A DNA stretch of 64,000 nucleotides from Schoenoplectus triqueter (taxonomy: Eukaryota > Streptophyta > Magnoliopsida > Poales > Cyperaceae). Of the stretch, positions 34,925 to 46,602 are shown piece after piece. Every line of letters begins with the position of its first letter. Positions within the stretch are counted from its first letter, which is position 1. The stretch spans positions 248,001 to 312,000 of the forward strand of contig CAXKVV010000022.1 of the NCBI GenBank assembly GCA_964058805.1. Direction: 5' to 3'. The translations under genes were made by a program, and so were the position numbers. The notes beneath the pieces were generated by a model. The model ran no database searches, had not been told where the DNA came from, and worked only from the letters and a program-made list of their open reading frames with translations.

Positions 34925-36172
34925 GGTGTGTTTGGATGGTTTAAAATAACACTGTTCTGGGAATAACAATACTGTTCTCGGATTAGTAACTATCCAAACA
35001 CAAAATTGAAATAAAAATAGGAGCAGAATAGTGGTAATCCGCTAACCCATAGAAAACTTTGGATTAGCATATTAACTTCCATGAGGATAGTGAAAATAAT
35101 AAGAAATTATTTTTTTCTTTATATTAGTATGAAGTAGTATTAAATAGTTATTATTATTAAATAAAATACCAAAATATAATTAATTATTTTAACTATTTTC
35201 TCCACTATTTTTAGGTTTCTATCCAAACAACATTTTACTAACCCGAAATAGTAAAAAATAACATTGTTCTCACATTTTCCAATCACTAACCTCACACTAC
35301 GTACTATTATTTCACTAATCAATTCACCATCCAAACTAGAGTATTGAAATGGACCGGACGGTCCGACCCATCCCGGACCGGACCGTGACCGTGGACTGGA
35401 CCGAACCGTGGCCGGACCGTGGACCGGACCGTGCCCTATCACGGTCCGGTCCAACGGTGGGTCGGTCCTCCCTTCACCCGAAAATAGACCGTGCCGACCC
35501 ATGGACCGGACTGGACCGGACCGTGGACCGTGCGGGACCGTGGACCGGACCGTCCCGGACCGGACCCCCGGACCAGACCGTGTAAAAATGAAAATAACAA
35601 TTAGTGTTTTATGTGTAGTTTTAAATAAAATGAAAATAATAATTATTGGTGTAGTAAAAAATATGTTCTAGATAACATCAAAATATAATAACTATTATGT
35701 GTAGTTTTAAATAAAATAAAAATAATAATAATTATTGGTGTAGTAAAAAAACATGTTCTAGATAACATCAAAATATAATAACTCACTTCATTTTTAATTA
35801 AGCATGTTCATAAAAAAAATTCATTGTATTTCCAAAATTATAATTTTCTGAAATTTTATTTTTTTACAATTTTTTTAATTTTTTAGTACTATTAGATTTT
35901 TAAACAATTAAAAATAATAATTCAAATTAGTTAAAAATTATTATTAAAAATATGATAAATTATTATTTTTTTCAATTTATAAAAAAAAATTGGACCGGAC
36001 CGGACCGTGGACCGTCCCGGACCGTCCGGCTCCCGGGAGCCAACGGTGGGACGGATTCGGGTTTTTCGAATTTGGACCGCCTTGGACCGGACCATAGGGA
36101 CCGTGGACCGTCCGGGTTTAAATCGGACCGGCCCAGACCGGACCGTGTTCAATATTCTAGTCCAAACACACC
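34925..36172. mobile_element. Tourist/Harbinger-like MITE, interrupted by a hAT
   Basis: The left end GGTGTGTTTGGATGG at 34925 is the reverse complement of the right end CCATCCAAACACACC once the inserted hAT (35337-36159) is set aside. This terminal sequence is typical of Tourist-like MITEs. The rest of the MITE, about 425 bp, is AT-rich and non-coding, with internal inverted segments (CACTGTTCTGGGAATAAC near 34949, AACATTGTTCTCAC near 35262). No clear 3-bp target duplication was seen. Confidence 0.65.
35337..36159. mobile_element. Non-autonomous hAT with GGACCGGACC subterminal repeats
   Basis: The termini TAGAGTATTGAA (35337) and TTCAATATTCTA (36159) are inverted repeats with one mismatch. 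Flanking octamers ATCCAAAC (35329-35336) and GTCCAAAC (36160-36167) match at 7 of 8. Two very GC-rich blocks (35350-35583 and 35992-36148) consist of GGACCG / CGGTCC pentamer-to-hexamer repeats in both orientations. The AT-rich centre contains a ~100-bp tandem duplication (ATGTGTAGTTTTAAATAAAA at about 35610 and 35697). The short frames over the GC blocks only translate the repeat. No transposase is present. Confidence 0.85.
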
Positions 36173-36173
36173 C

Positions 36174-36649
36174 AAAGTTTCATTAGAAGAAAGCTTCATT
36201 AACGGTTCTAAAATGCCTTCAGTAACAGTTGTACGACCATCACTCATGAGGCATGGCGCAGTCACTGAAAGTACGATCTTCAGTATAAATACTAAATGTC
36301 ATCTTCTGCAACATTTTTTATTGTAAAGAATCGTTACGAAATATTTCTTTTTTGCAAAGTTGTTTCTTTCTTGCATTAAAATCCGGATTGCTCTCTGTTT
36401 TTTTTTCCATCAAGCCCGTAGGCATTTCAGCAACATTCAAACTGAGATAAAAAAAAGATAGTTAAAGAGAAAAACAATGTTACAAAAGTACAAAAAAACC
36501 GCCTAAATAACAAATTCATCTCGTAACAAAAAGCTATTTCCAAGTAAAAAACCGTTACATTCAAGTTAAAAAAAAAAACTAAAATATAGAACCCTTCTTG
36601 AACAATCATTACTGTAGAGATGTCTCCAAAAGTTATTTTTCTAGTAGTG
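36174..36649. mobile_element. CACTA-type transposon right end
   Basis: The end reads TTTTTCTAGTAGTG at 36636-36649, i.e. CACTACTAGAAAAA on the minus strand, the classic plant CACTA terminus. AACGGTTCT / AATCGTTACG / AACCGTTACA-type repeats upstream (36200-36560) look like its subterminal repeats. The left terminus was not found. The Tourist-like MITE lies immediately to the left and may have inserted into this element. Confidence 0.55.
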
Positions 36650-36864
36650 GACAGAAAAACCCGAAATGGAATACTTTAATGCCTCCAATAGTTAACCTAA
36701 TAGAATTGAAACACCATAGCTTTTGACCTGACCAAGAGGAGTTTGGTCGGAAATTTAATAGATGGGGCCCAACTTTAATTATCCTACTCAATGACAAGAG
36801 TCGACCAGGGCGGACCTGTACAACATATTGTCATCCCTAAATTTATAATTAGCAGAATCATGGG

Positions 36865-37505
36865 CGCTGTAGGTGCAAATGGATAATAAAAATATTTAAT
36901 TTCATCCGTAATGTGATTCAAAAAATAATACAATTTATTTAATCTATATATGTATTTATATTTATATTTGAATATATTCACATCATATTCGAAAAAATTT
37001 AATGGATTTTGATAAATATCTATTTATATATGATCATTCAGCTATTATTCATTAATATTCAACATTATCTAGAGGTATATATGATCTGATATTATCCGAT
37101 TTTATTCTAATATATATCCAAAAAACATTCATTATATAATTTTTAATTAAATTTTTAGCGTACATTATAGATCTAATTAATTTTATATCTAATTTGTGCT
37201 AAAGTATTATTTTTTTATAATTCATTGATATATTTTAACTACTAATATAATAATAATAATTAATATTTAATTTTTAATTAATAATTCAATCAAAAAATAG
37301 TATGTATTATTTTCCAATAATACATATAATAATTTTATTTACTATCTGAAATATATTTATATTTATATCTGTATTCGTCCGATATAATTTAATCCGTATT
37401 CAAATATCTATTTGATATCTAATCTATATTCATATCTGAAAAACTAATAGATTTGGATGCTATAAGACGTTACCCGTCTGTCTCCGATTCTTTTACACCC
37501 CTTAC
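36865..37505. mobile_element. Probable hAT-like non-autonomous element, eroded
   Basis: The left side TAGGTGCAAATGGATAAT at 36869 and the right side ATTCTTTTACACCCCTTA ending near 37504 resemble inverted TAgGGGTGnAAA-type hAT ends. The interior is AT-rich with repeated 'attcatatctgaa/aatatctattt' text. No matching 8-bp duplication was seen, so identity and boundaries are tentative. No gene lies between 37505 and 38170. Confidence 0.35.
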
Positions 37506-38339
37506 GTGGGTGGGTAGTTTGTTGTTTTGATTGGTCGGTTTAATATCCATTGATTTTGATTATTTGTTTAATTAATTTGAATGAAAAATATTTGTGAGAT
37601 ATCATAGTTAATACCGAGTTGATACCCATATTATATTCAAGTTTAATGAGTTATTATTAAAAATAACAACTTAATTTATTCAATTTATTTTGTACAGTGT
37701 TTTATTCTTGAATTCAAAATACTACAATTATGAATAATAACTCATTTAGGTTGAATAACAAAAAAAATTATAAATAAGTTAAATAAATTAAGTTAATTAC
37801 TACAATTGTGAATAATATAACGACTTTAATTTGAATAATAAGTTGATATTGATTAATGATATCTCTGTATTCGCTCCCGATTTGAATACTACATGAGGAA
37901 TAATTAATTTACAAAATGCAATCTCAATCATTCATCAGAAAACCACGGAAAAATTTAGTCAAAATAAAAGTAATATGATTGTATCTAAACTGTTTAATTA
38001 AGACGAACAGTGAGATCTATATAGCACATACTATTCAGATTTGGAGAGGAACCAAACTATCAAATCCAATTGTGGTTTTACAATGGGCCATAATCGAGAA
38101 ACAACTTGAATTAATTGTGTATACATATCGCCGAAAAAATTGCACGGATCTTAATGACAACTTCATTAGTTTACATCTAGGGATCAATTTAGCTCGCGGG
38201 TCAGTGGAAACCCGGATTCGTCCCACCTCGATGTCAACCTGCTCGATCTGATTAAAGAGCGGGTAGGGCCGGAACAGACCATCCTACGGGTTAGAATGGG
38301 TACGGGTTTGAAATTAGATCTGCCCGACTGCCCCAGAGT

Positions 38340-38703
38340 GTACAAAAGTGTTATGTGTTTTGCGCTCTATTTTTAATTTTAAGTCAAAAATGATCGATCC
38401 AAACGCTCAATCTAATCTCCATATCAAAATGTATTAGAAAACCAAATTTTATATTTTTTAGAATTTATTTGCTATTTTTTTGGATAGGGGGAAAACCATC
38501 ATTTTTGAATGAACCAGAATTCTCAGATCAAGTCATTTTTCTCCTCATCAGAAAAAATAGCAAAAAAAATATAAAATTTGGTTTACTAATATATTTTTAT
38601 ATGATGATTAGATTGAAAGGTTCGGATCGATTATTTCTGACTTGAAATTAAAAATATAACGCAAAGCACACAACGCCTCTGTGCTTTGCAAAGCACCATA
38701 GTC
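38340..38703. mobile_element. Long-hairpin MITE, family C, member 2
   Basis: The left arm from GTGTTTTGCGCTCTATTTTTAA (38355) pairs with the right arm around 38640-38670 (AATTAAAAATATAACGCAAAG). CAATCTAATCTCCATATC pairs with the ATATGATGATTAGATTG region. The right end is capped by the perfect palindrome GTGCTTTGCAAAGCAC (38681-38696). The equivalent left cap appears truncated or mutated. A TA microsatellite follows immediately (38708-38724). It is non-coding. Confidence 0.7.
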
Positions 38704-39209
38704 GGACTATATATATATATATACACTAACTATATACCCGCACGTTACAGCAGACTCTTTTATTTAAACATTAAAATATTATAAGATAAAAAAATTCATA
38801 TTTATTTAATATTAAATTATAAATTCACCAAATTATAGAGAAAACCTATAATAAAGACTATATTTAATCTTGGATGAGATTTTTGCACAATATGAGTTAA
38901 TGATTCATGATTTTTATGATAAGAAAAGTAAATTATTCTAACATATATTATCACCATTAATTTGTTACCAAATATGCACAAGGTTGCTAAACAAAAAATA
39001 ATAATATTATGGAAATAATAATATATATGGGAAATAAATTGAGAGAAAGAGAGGATCAATGGACGCGATCACATACGTTTGATCAACCAAAAATAAATAT
39101 TATCCGTCTAATTGAGGGATAAAATGTGTATAATAAAAAAAATATCATGACAAAAAATAGACCCTCCAATTCTTAGATGCTTTATATAATAGTGTGTATA
39201 TATATATTG

Positions 39210-39610
39210 TAAAGATACCGTGAGCTTAAGCTCACGGAGGCCTTCCGTAAGTTTAATTCAAAAAATATATCAAATCATCTCGAAATTTTAATTTATCATC
39301 TTCATTAAATTCTTTATATGAAAATATTATGGGATGCAAAAATTTGGAGTGTTTTGAGATTTTTAACTCATCGTTTTTAATTTTTAAAAATGATATTCAA
39401 ATATTAAATATATTATTATTTTAGAGATGATTTTCAAAAATTAAAAACCATGGCTTAAAAAACTCAAAAAACTCCAAATTTTTGCATCCAAATAGATTTT
39501 CATATAAAAATTTAATGAGAATGATAAATTAAAATTTTGAAATGATTTATTATACTTTTTGAGTTAAGCTCACGGAAGGCATCTATGAGTTTAAGCTCAC
39601 GGTATCTTTA
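39210..39610. mobile_element. Long-hairpin MITE, family B, copy 2
   Basis: This is the full-length copy. The ends TAAAGATACCGTGAGC (39210) and GCTCACGGTATCTTTA (39610) are perfect inverted repeats. The left end holds the perfect 20-base palindrome CCGTGAGCTTAAGCTCACGG (39218-39237) followed by GAGGCCTTCCGT. The right end has a mutated version. Arms pair over about 150 bases each. It is related to 7484-7860. A TA run lies on the left and CT/TA repeats on the right. Confidence 0.85.
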
Positions 39611-42060
39611 TTCTCTCTCTCTATATAATTTATATTTATACTTATATTATATATATTTATACATATTATATTAAATATTTAGTTATGATATTATTATATG
39701 AATATAAATACTAATATTTTTAAATTTTATAAATGAACAATGTAATTCAATAGACAATTTGGTAACTTTTTAGTCATATATTTTAATTTGAAAATTCAAT
39801 CAGTACAAAATTAATTTCTCAAAAACCATGATAACTATATCTATAATTTTATATTTTAATCTCTTTCAAAAACAAAACATATTAATTTTAAAATTTCATA
39901 TTATGAAGGTTAACTGCTGAAAAATTTTAGACCTCTAGATATTTTTTTAATCATAAATTTATACTGAAAGATCATATTAAGATGAAATAAAAATCTATAG
40001 ATTGATAATAATAAAATTTATAACTTTGAAATTTTAAGTTTTCTCAAATTCATAATCTGAGATGCTCAAAAAAATATTTCTCAACCGATTTTAAAAAACC
40101 GCACTACAGAATAGGTCTGGACAAACAGGGCTGGACCAGAAAAATTTGACCGCAAGCAGAACGAATATATAATTTTGATGAACGGATCACGGGATTTACG
40201 TTTATCCGTATATGTGACCCATTACCATCTCTATTTACAACACTTATTAATTGCACTTGTTTGCTCAAAACGAGAGGCCTTGGAAATTGATCAACATTTG
40301 CTTATTTTTCTCATCTCAAATTATTTAATATTCTTCATGTTTCATGCGTCGGATTATTTCTTTTTCCTCTTCCCAGCATAACAGATAAGTAACTAATATG
40401 TCATGGGTCGGTGGGTCCGGACCCACGTCAGGTTGTACAAGAAAGAAAAATACAAAGGATATGATTCTAGAAATAGTAAGAGCAGGTTGTTTGCGTGCAG
40501 CGGTGCCTATCCAAATAAGGATATATAGAAGGGGAGATGGATTGGGATTTGGGGGGTCACGTAGCATGGGAGCCAGCAAGTACATAAATGATCAATATAT
40601 GGCCAACTTGTTTCATTTCAATTTCCAGAGCGTACGAACTTGAAATTCAAACCGTAGATTAATTAATTAATTGAAACTTTGGAGGAAACGGAGAAATGAA
40701 AATAAAATGAGAGAACATCTAATAGTAAAGGAGGAGGTCACGATTCGGGTGCAGTGAATACATGTGCTCATGATCATGGTGGCATGGGATATGATATGCA
40801 CATTCTGACTTTTGGGGTTGCGTTTGTTATTTTCCTGCGATTTCGTTGTCGCCATAATGTGTGCATGCGTGGCTCCTACCTGACCTTGAATAGAAGTCTT
40901 GTGCCAGTGCCAGTGCCAGTGCCAGCGCCGGTGTGATGCTGGCTTTTTGGGATGGGTTGAACACTTGCACTCTACTCCAGCTTAGAGCAAGGGAGAGAAA
41001 AAAAAATGAAATTTAATTAGATTATGGTATTTAAGTTAAATAATTAATTTATGCAAAATAAGTTGCATCATAAAATTTTTGACATAATAATAATTAATAT
41101 TGTGACGTGAATATCAAAATGTGAGTATCATTGATGGTATCAATTAATATATAATATCTCTCTAAGAAATTTCCTAAAAATCTCATTTACAGCAAATTAT
41201 TTTTCAGGTTTCAAAATAAGTGATTGTTCCTTTTATCAACTAGAACCATATTTTGAGCTTCGGCCAGAAAAATATTTATTAATAAAATGACTTCTGCCAA
41301 CAAATTTATTGCGATAAATATAAATAAATAATTATTTTCAAAAAAAATAATACTATATATATATGATTAATAGTAAACAATTGGTTTCATATAAATTTCT
41401 TGATAGAAATATAAAAGGATTGTATTATTTTAATAAAAAAATATATATAGTACCAATAGCAGAGTTACACGATAATATTAGAGAGGGACCAAGGGTTGCT
41501 GTCTACATTATTACAAGACATCAAATTAATACTTTTCATATGACTACTAAGAAATGCTTATTTTTTAAGGTATTACATATTTTATAGACAACAAAAAACT
41601 CCCCGTACAAAAAGACGGATGCAAATACATAACAACAAATTTGATCTCATCACAGTGTCAATATCAACGTGATAAATTGATGATATCAATTCAGTGTGCA
41701 AAGTAATTTTCTATATAGAAATTTGAATGCATATAATATATGATCATCGGATCAATTCCAACATTGTAGACAAATGATATGTGCATGCATTAGCTACCTC
41801 TTCAATTATTCAGATCACAGGATGCATTGTCATCATACATCAATGATATGTCACATTAATAATTTTATCATCATATGTTTGCTGAATTGTATCTCTAATA
41901 TTCAAATTATCGTCCAAAGATGAAGCGTGTTGGCATGAATTTCCATGGGCTTAGATAGGACCTATTTAATATAAAATAAAATGGTGATAAAAATAAAAAA
42001 AAACTTCAAAGTTCAGTGACCCAATCAGAAAAGAATTCAATCATATGTGCTGACGTGCAA
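39611..42060. other. AT-rich intergenic sequence, no gene seen
   Basis: I find no supportable gene. Minor items are a perfect 16-base palindrome GTGGGTCCGGACCCAC at 40411-40426 and a short GCCAGT repeat at 40902-40925. The reading frames in this stretch are short and lack recognisable domains. Confidence 0.6.
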
Positions 42061-42077
42061 CATTATATTATATTATA

Positions 42078-42210
42078 GGATCGTACAATGGGCTTAGTTT
42101 AGGCGAGTGTATGCGGTATGGCATGGCTTGTGGATTCATTAAAGGGTACAAAGGAGAAACCCGAAAGGTGGTCTCCTCGGAGGAGTGGAAGAACTTTGTT
42201 GCTTTGAAAC
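42078..42210 (+). pseudogene. Unidentified exon-like segment
   Basis: ATTATAG at 42072-42078 could be a splice acceptor. It is followed by an open frame with balanced codon use (GLSLGECMRYGMACGFIKG, then YKGETRKVV and EEWKNFVALKQ) that could splice out at the GTAAAATA following 42210 or read on to a stop at 42246-42248. The base composition is clearly less AT-rich than its surroundings. I do not recognise the family. It could be one surviving exon of a decayed gene or part of a transcript whose other exons I could not find. Confidence 0.25.
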
Positions 42211-43289
42211 AAGTAAAATATATCAAGTGCTGGTACGCGGGAAACTGAAATATCTGATCTGATTTGCAGATCTTATCCAGCAAAAATGAGCTTCATATAT
42301 TTTCTACTTTATGGCTTACTTCAATCCATCCATCTGTCGCAATAATTGGGCTATCCATAACACAAAGAAACACCAAATTCTGACAATAAACTAACCTGAG
42401 GAAAAACTAGAGCGCAATAGAAATTAACCGGACTGGAACCAAGTGGCTACGATCCAACAAACGTACTACAATATGCCTTAAAAAAAATCAACTTCTTTGT
42501 GAGTTATCAATTGCAATTAAGTATTAACGATGAAATATTAAACCGACCCAGTCTGAAGCATGATTCAAATGACAAAATCCAAAAGAATCCTGACACAGAG
42601 TTGACCTTTATGCATTTGGGACCTTGCACTCTAATCCTGACAATTGTATAAGAGCCGCAGCTGGCTTTTCTTGGTACAATATTTGGTTTTGTTTTTTCCC
42701 ACGTCATGATAAGTTGTGCTCTGTTTTGATTCAGTTATGATAATTTTGTTCGAGTTTTGACTTTATTTTTCTGTTCCATGGTTCAGATCTCTTCAGACTT
42801 GGATCAGGAGATGTTATGTTTTATTTTGTAATCTTTTAAATAATATTTTTCAGTTAGATTCTTTTTTCTGGTGAATTTTTCAGTGATTGGAGACCTTGCC
42901 AGCACTAGAGTTGATGTCCATGAATTTGGATGTTTTTTTTTTCTTTATGCAATTGGCCTCATAAAATGAGACAATAAGAAAGTTTGCAATTTTAAACCCC
43001 TAAGGTTTTGACCTCAGAAAAAAGAAAGCAAAAAACAAACAAGCAAACAAAATACTCTTGTATGTCACAGCCAACTTGGATGCTAACAGTTGAGGTTACG
43101 GTTCTGCTTCCATCTTGCCTGTTACTATATTATTATTTGACATTTAAAGGTTGTACCATTGTAAATTAGTCGGCTCGACTATCGATAAATTTGTAAAAGT
43201 CAATGCATCAAGCTAAATTAAATTAGTTTTGACTTGATTACTGCTTGATTTGTGAGATGAAATAAAAAAACCAGCCTATCCGAAGTCCA

Positions 43290-43400
43290 ACTTGAACTTG
43301 CTTAATGAAACTGAAAACAGAGGTGATATGAAAATCTGTAATTTTGGCCTGGTTTGGGACTAAACAGAAGAGTACGAGTATTTGTCAGATGAGGCTTTTC
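43290..43400 (+). pseudogene. Possible protein-kinase fragment (DFG region)
   Basis: One plus-strand frame reads NLLNETENRGDMKICNFGL (about 43302-43358) and then stops. This resembles kinase subdomains VIb-VII ('NLLL....GD.KICDFGL'), with Asn in place of the catalytic Asp of DFG. Nothing else of a kinase is recognisable nearby, so it would be a small decayed fragment or a coincidence. The surrounding 42.3-44.8 kb has intron- or UTR-like composition but no other supportable exon. Confidence 0.2.
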
Positions 43401-44856
43401 TGTTGAAGAACCCTGCATGGAAATTATTTTGATATATTGTTTGGATTTTGGTTATTCGGGAAAACTAGATTTGATAGGTTCGTACATTTGAAAAAGACAG
43501 AAAAGCAATTCATAAATAAACACTCAATTTTCTAAGCGATCGGTAAATCCTGAATTAAAGATCCTCTATCTCCTTGTCCAATCATGGTGTGCCACAATAT
43601 CAAGATTGTATACACAGAATATGGTTTTCCAAAGAATCTATGTTCCAAATTATAAATCTTTTCAGCATTCCAAACTGAAAATGAATTGTTGTTTTTCTCC
43701 GACTTATTAAGTTAGCTTCTTGAAATGAGACAAGGAAAAGTTTTGGAAACTTTTAATCACATGATTCTGATCCAAGGAAAAAAATCTGATATGGTCCCTT
43801 CGTTATCTTGCAAGTTGCATGTACAACCAACTTTGATGCTAACATCGGAGGCTACAATTTTTCAATGGCTCCTTACCTTTTAATGTTCTGCTTGTACAAA
43901 CCAGACTGGTATTCAGCATCAATTATTTTTTCTTTGTTTCTCTATAAGTTGGGTCTGATTCTGATAGAGGTTCCTATATCAAATTTATGTGTGGTATACC
44001 TTGCTATTGGGATGGTCCCATATTGTAATTATTGTATATAATATAACCGAACTTCTAGCTCTGCTGCCTCATAAATGCATGTGGCTAATAAAACCAAGTG
44101 ATTGGATTGCATAAAGTCCAAAAGGACAAAGTACTTGGATTCTAATTGATTCTCTCATCAATTGATTTGTACAAGTATTATTCACAAGGGGGAAATATCT
44201 GCTCTATACAAATGCAACCTTCCAAAAGATATGCATGTTACTTTTACATAATTTTCTGATAATTAGCATTTCAATTACCTTATTTGGAACTGTTTGAACA
44301 GTATGAAACTCTGAACCAGAAGTCAAAGCATACATAGATGCAGATTTTGGGGTAATAATCAAATCCTTTTAATGGAGTTTATGAAGCAGAAAAATGTTAC
44401 TAGATGTAGATTGTTGGCAAATATCTTATTACTGGACAGAAAGCGTATGAAAAATGCATCATGATCACTTTGGAAACAGGGTTGGAACTGTTACAGTACA
44501 TTAAGTAAAGATGCATGTTGCCAACATAGAATTGCCTTTTTTTACTGACAATTTAAATGTCATGACAACAGTGAGCTGTGAGCATGAGGGAAAATGTGAG
44601 AAATTACAGTACCACCAATTAACAGCCCAAGATTGGTCCAGATTTCAATGTCAGGACGAACCACTGGAACTTTGCAGTATATATGATGCATAAGACTGTC
44701 AGTAATTGAATGTTATTATGGGACCATAACGATTAAAATCGTTGCCCACCCTAAAAGCACTCAACCTGTAGGTTAACATGTCACAATCTTCGAACGATGC
44801 TTATTGACCACGTAATTCAAATTGTCCCAGTCATATGTAATTTCAATTAGTCGAAA

Positions 44857-46303
44857 GTACAAAAAGAATTTTAGAAACGCTAATTTAACACCGATTAAAT
44901 AAAAAATCGATTCTTAAAGGGTTGAATGATACGGTGGTAATTTGAGTGAAATACCATTTTTATAAAATAACAGGTTATTATTATAAGAGTACTGTTTGTA
45001 AGATGAAGTTAGAGCTAGTTTCCATAAAAATCATTAAAAATCGGCTCTAAACATTATAGTTAGCACCGATTTTATAACAAATCGGCTCTAAACATTATAG
45101 TTAGCACCGGTTTTTATAAAACATCGGCTCTAAACATTGAATTTTATAATAGTTAACACCGATTTTTTATAAAATCAGCTCTAAACACCTCTAAAAATTT
45201 ATAACCATTTTTAGCTAAGAACCAGCTCTAAAGAAATCAACCAATGAAATTTCATCTTTTTGCTCCCACAAATTGCTATATTTTTCAACATTCATTTATC
45301 ACGATCCGCCGATCTAAAAATCAAAATTAAAAAATCTAAATCTCACAGATTATCACTTTTCATCCTCCCTATTTCATATATAAAATAGAGGTGAGGGATA
45401 TAGAAATAAAAAGAAAAAAGAAAAGAGGAAAGAATGGAAAAAATTAAAACTGAAATTTGACCATTTCAAGTTCAAACGGCCATATCTTTTGATAAAAAAA
45501 CTCCGATCGAGCCGTTCCATGTGGTCACGAAAAGCTAATGACAAGATCTACAAAGTTAATCGCTATTGCCATTTTCGGGGCCAAAAAACCTCATCTTGAC
45601 CCTAAAAAACGCATTTGAAAAATTTTCTATTATTTTCAGTTTTTTGTTAGAAATTATATAGATAGAAAATTGTGTGCATAGATAAGAAATTTATCAAAAA
45701 AATTTTAGTATATAAATTATATGTAATCATTTTGTTATTGAAATATATTTTATCAGTTAATGGTTATGAACTGTTGTTTCAAACTATTTAATCAAAATTT
45801 AGAGAAACCAATTTTAAAAAATAAAATAATAAATCGGAGCTATTAGTTTCTGTTATAAATGCACAATAAAAATAATACAGTGTTCTAATTCAGAAATAAT
45901 ATAAAAAGATTTTAGAGCTGATTTTTTAAAATAACCGGTTCTAAATCAAGTTTTAGAGCCGATTATTTAAAAAAACGGCTCTAAATCATAAATAATAAAA
46001 AATTAGAGCTTTTTTTAAATAACCGGCTTTAAATTAATTTTATTAATTAGAGCCGATTTTTTTAAATAAAAACTTCTATTTAGAGTCTGTTAATTAGAGA
46101 CGTTTTTTTAAATAAAAGCTTTTAAAGATTGGTTTAGAATTGATTTTTTTAGTCTTTAAAGTCAGTTTTATATAATAATCGACTATAAATAAATTAATTT
46201 AGAACCGGTTATTAAATAGAAACCGATTCTAAATGCACCTGTTGTATAACCGGTGCTAGATGCTTTATATAACCAGTTCTAAAAGAGTTTTTTTTTTGGA
46301 GTG
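44857..46303. mobile_element. Non-autonomous DNA transposon with AATCGGCTCTAAA subterminal repeats
   Basis: The left side (44880-45235) has repeated AAATCGGCTCTAAAcattatagttAGCACCG units. The right side (45910-46290) has the same motif inverted, TTTAGAGCCGATTTTTT and variants with ACCGGTTCTAAAT. The right terminus reads CTAAAAGAG followed by T10GGAGTG at about 46303 (CACTCCAAAAAAAAAA on the minus strand). The left counterpart is near GTACAAAAAGAATTTTAG at 44858. The layout is CACTA-like, but the terminal bases are atypical and no 3-bp duplication was verified. The centre (45240-45900) is non-coding. Confidence 0.55.
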
Positions 46304-46602
46304 AGAGGAAAGATAAGCAAGTTAACTGGGGTAGAATTGGAATTCTGGTTTAGCATTAATCGATAGTTACTTAGCAATTTAAACCACACAAAGACACAAA
46401 CAAATTAAATTCTAAGAGAGTTATTGATACGTTGCAAGGATGAAACTTCAGAGTCTCTATAATGAAAAAGAACAAAAACATAACAAGAAAGCAAGAATAT
46501 TTATTCAAACCAAAACTTGTATCCTTATCGGACCGTGATCCCCCCAGATTACTTGAACCACCCATTATTATCACAAAAAAGGAAGCTGAATAATTGTATC
46601 TT

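Noticed and set aside
35349..35671. Open frames rich in Asp-Arg-Thr-Gly-Pro on both strands
   Set aside because: They translate the GGACCG subterminal repeats of a hAT. Frames stay open only because the repeat lacks stops.
40754..40936. 60-codon plus-strand frame ending in a Pro-Val repeat
   Set aside because: The end is a GCCAGT microsatellite and the remainder has no recognisable similarity.
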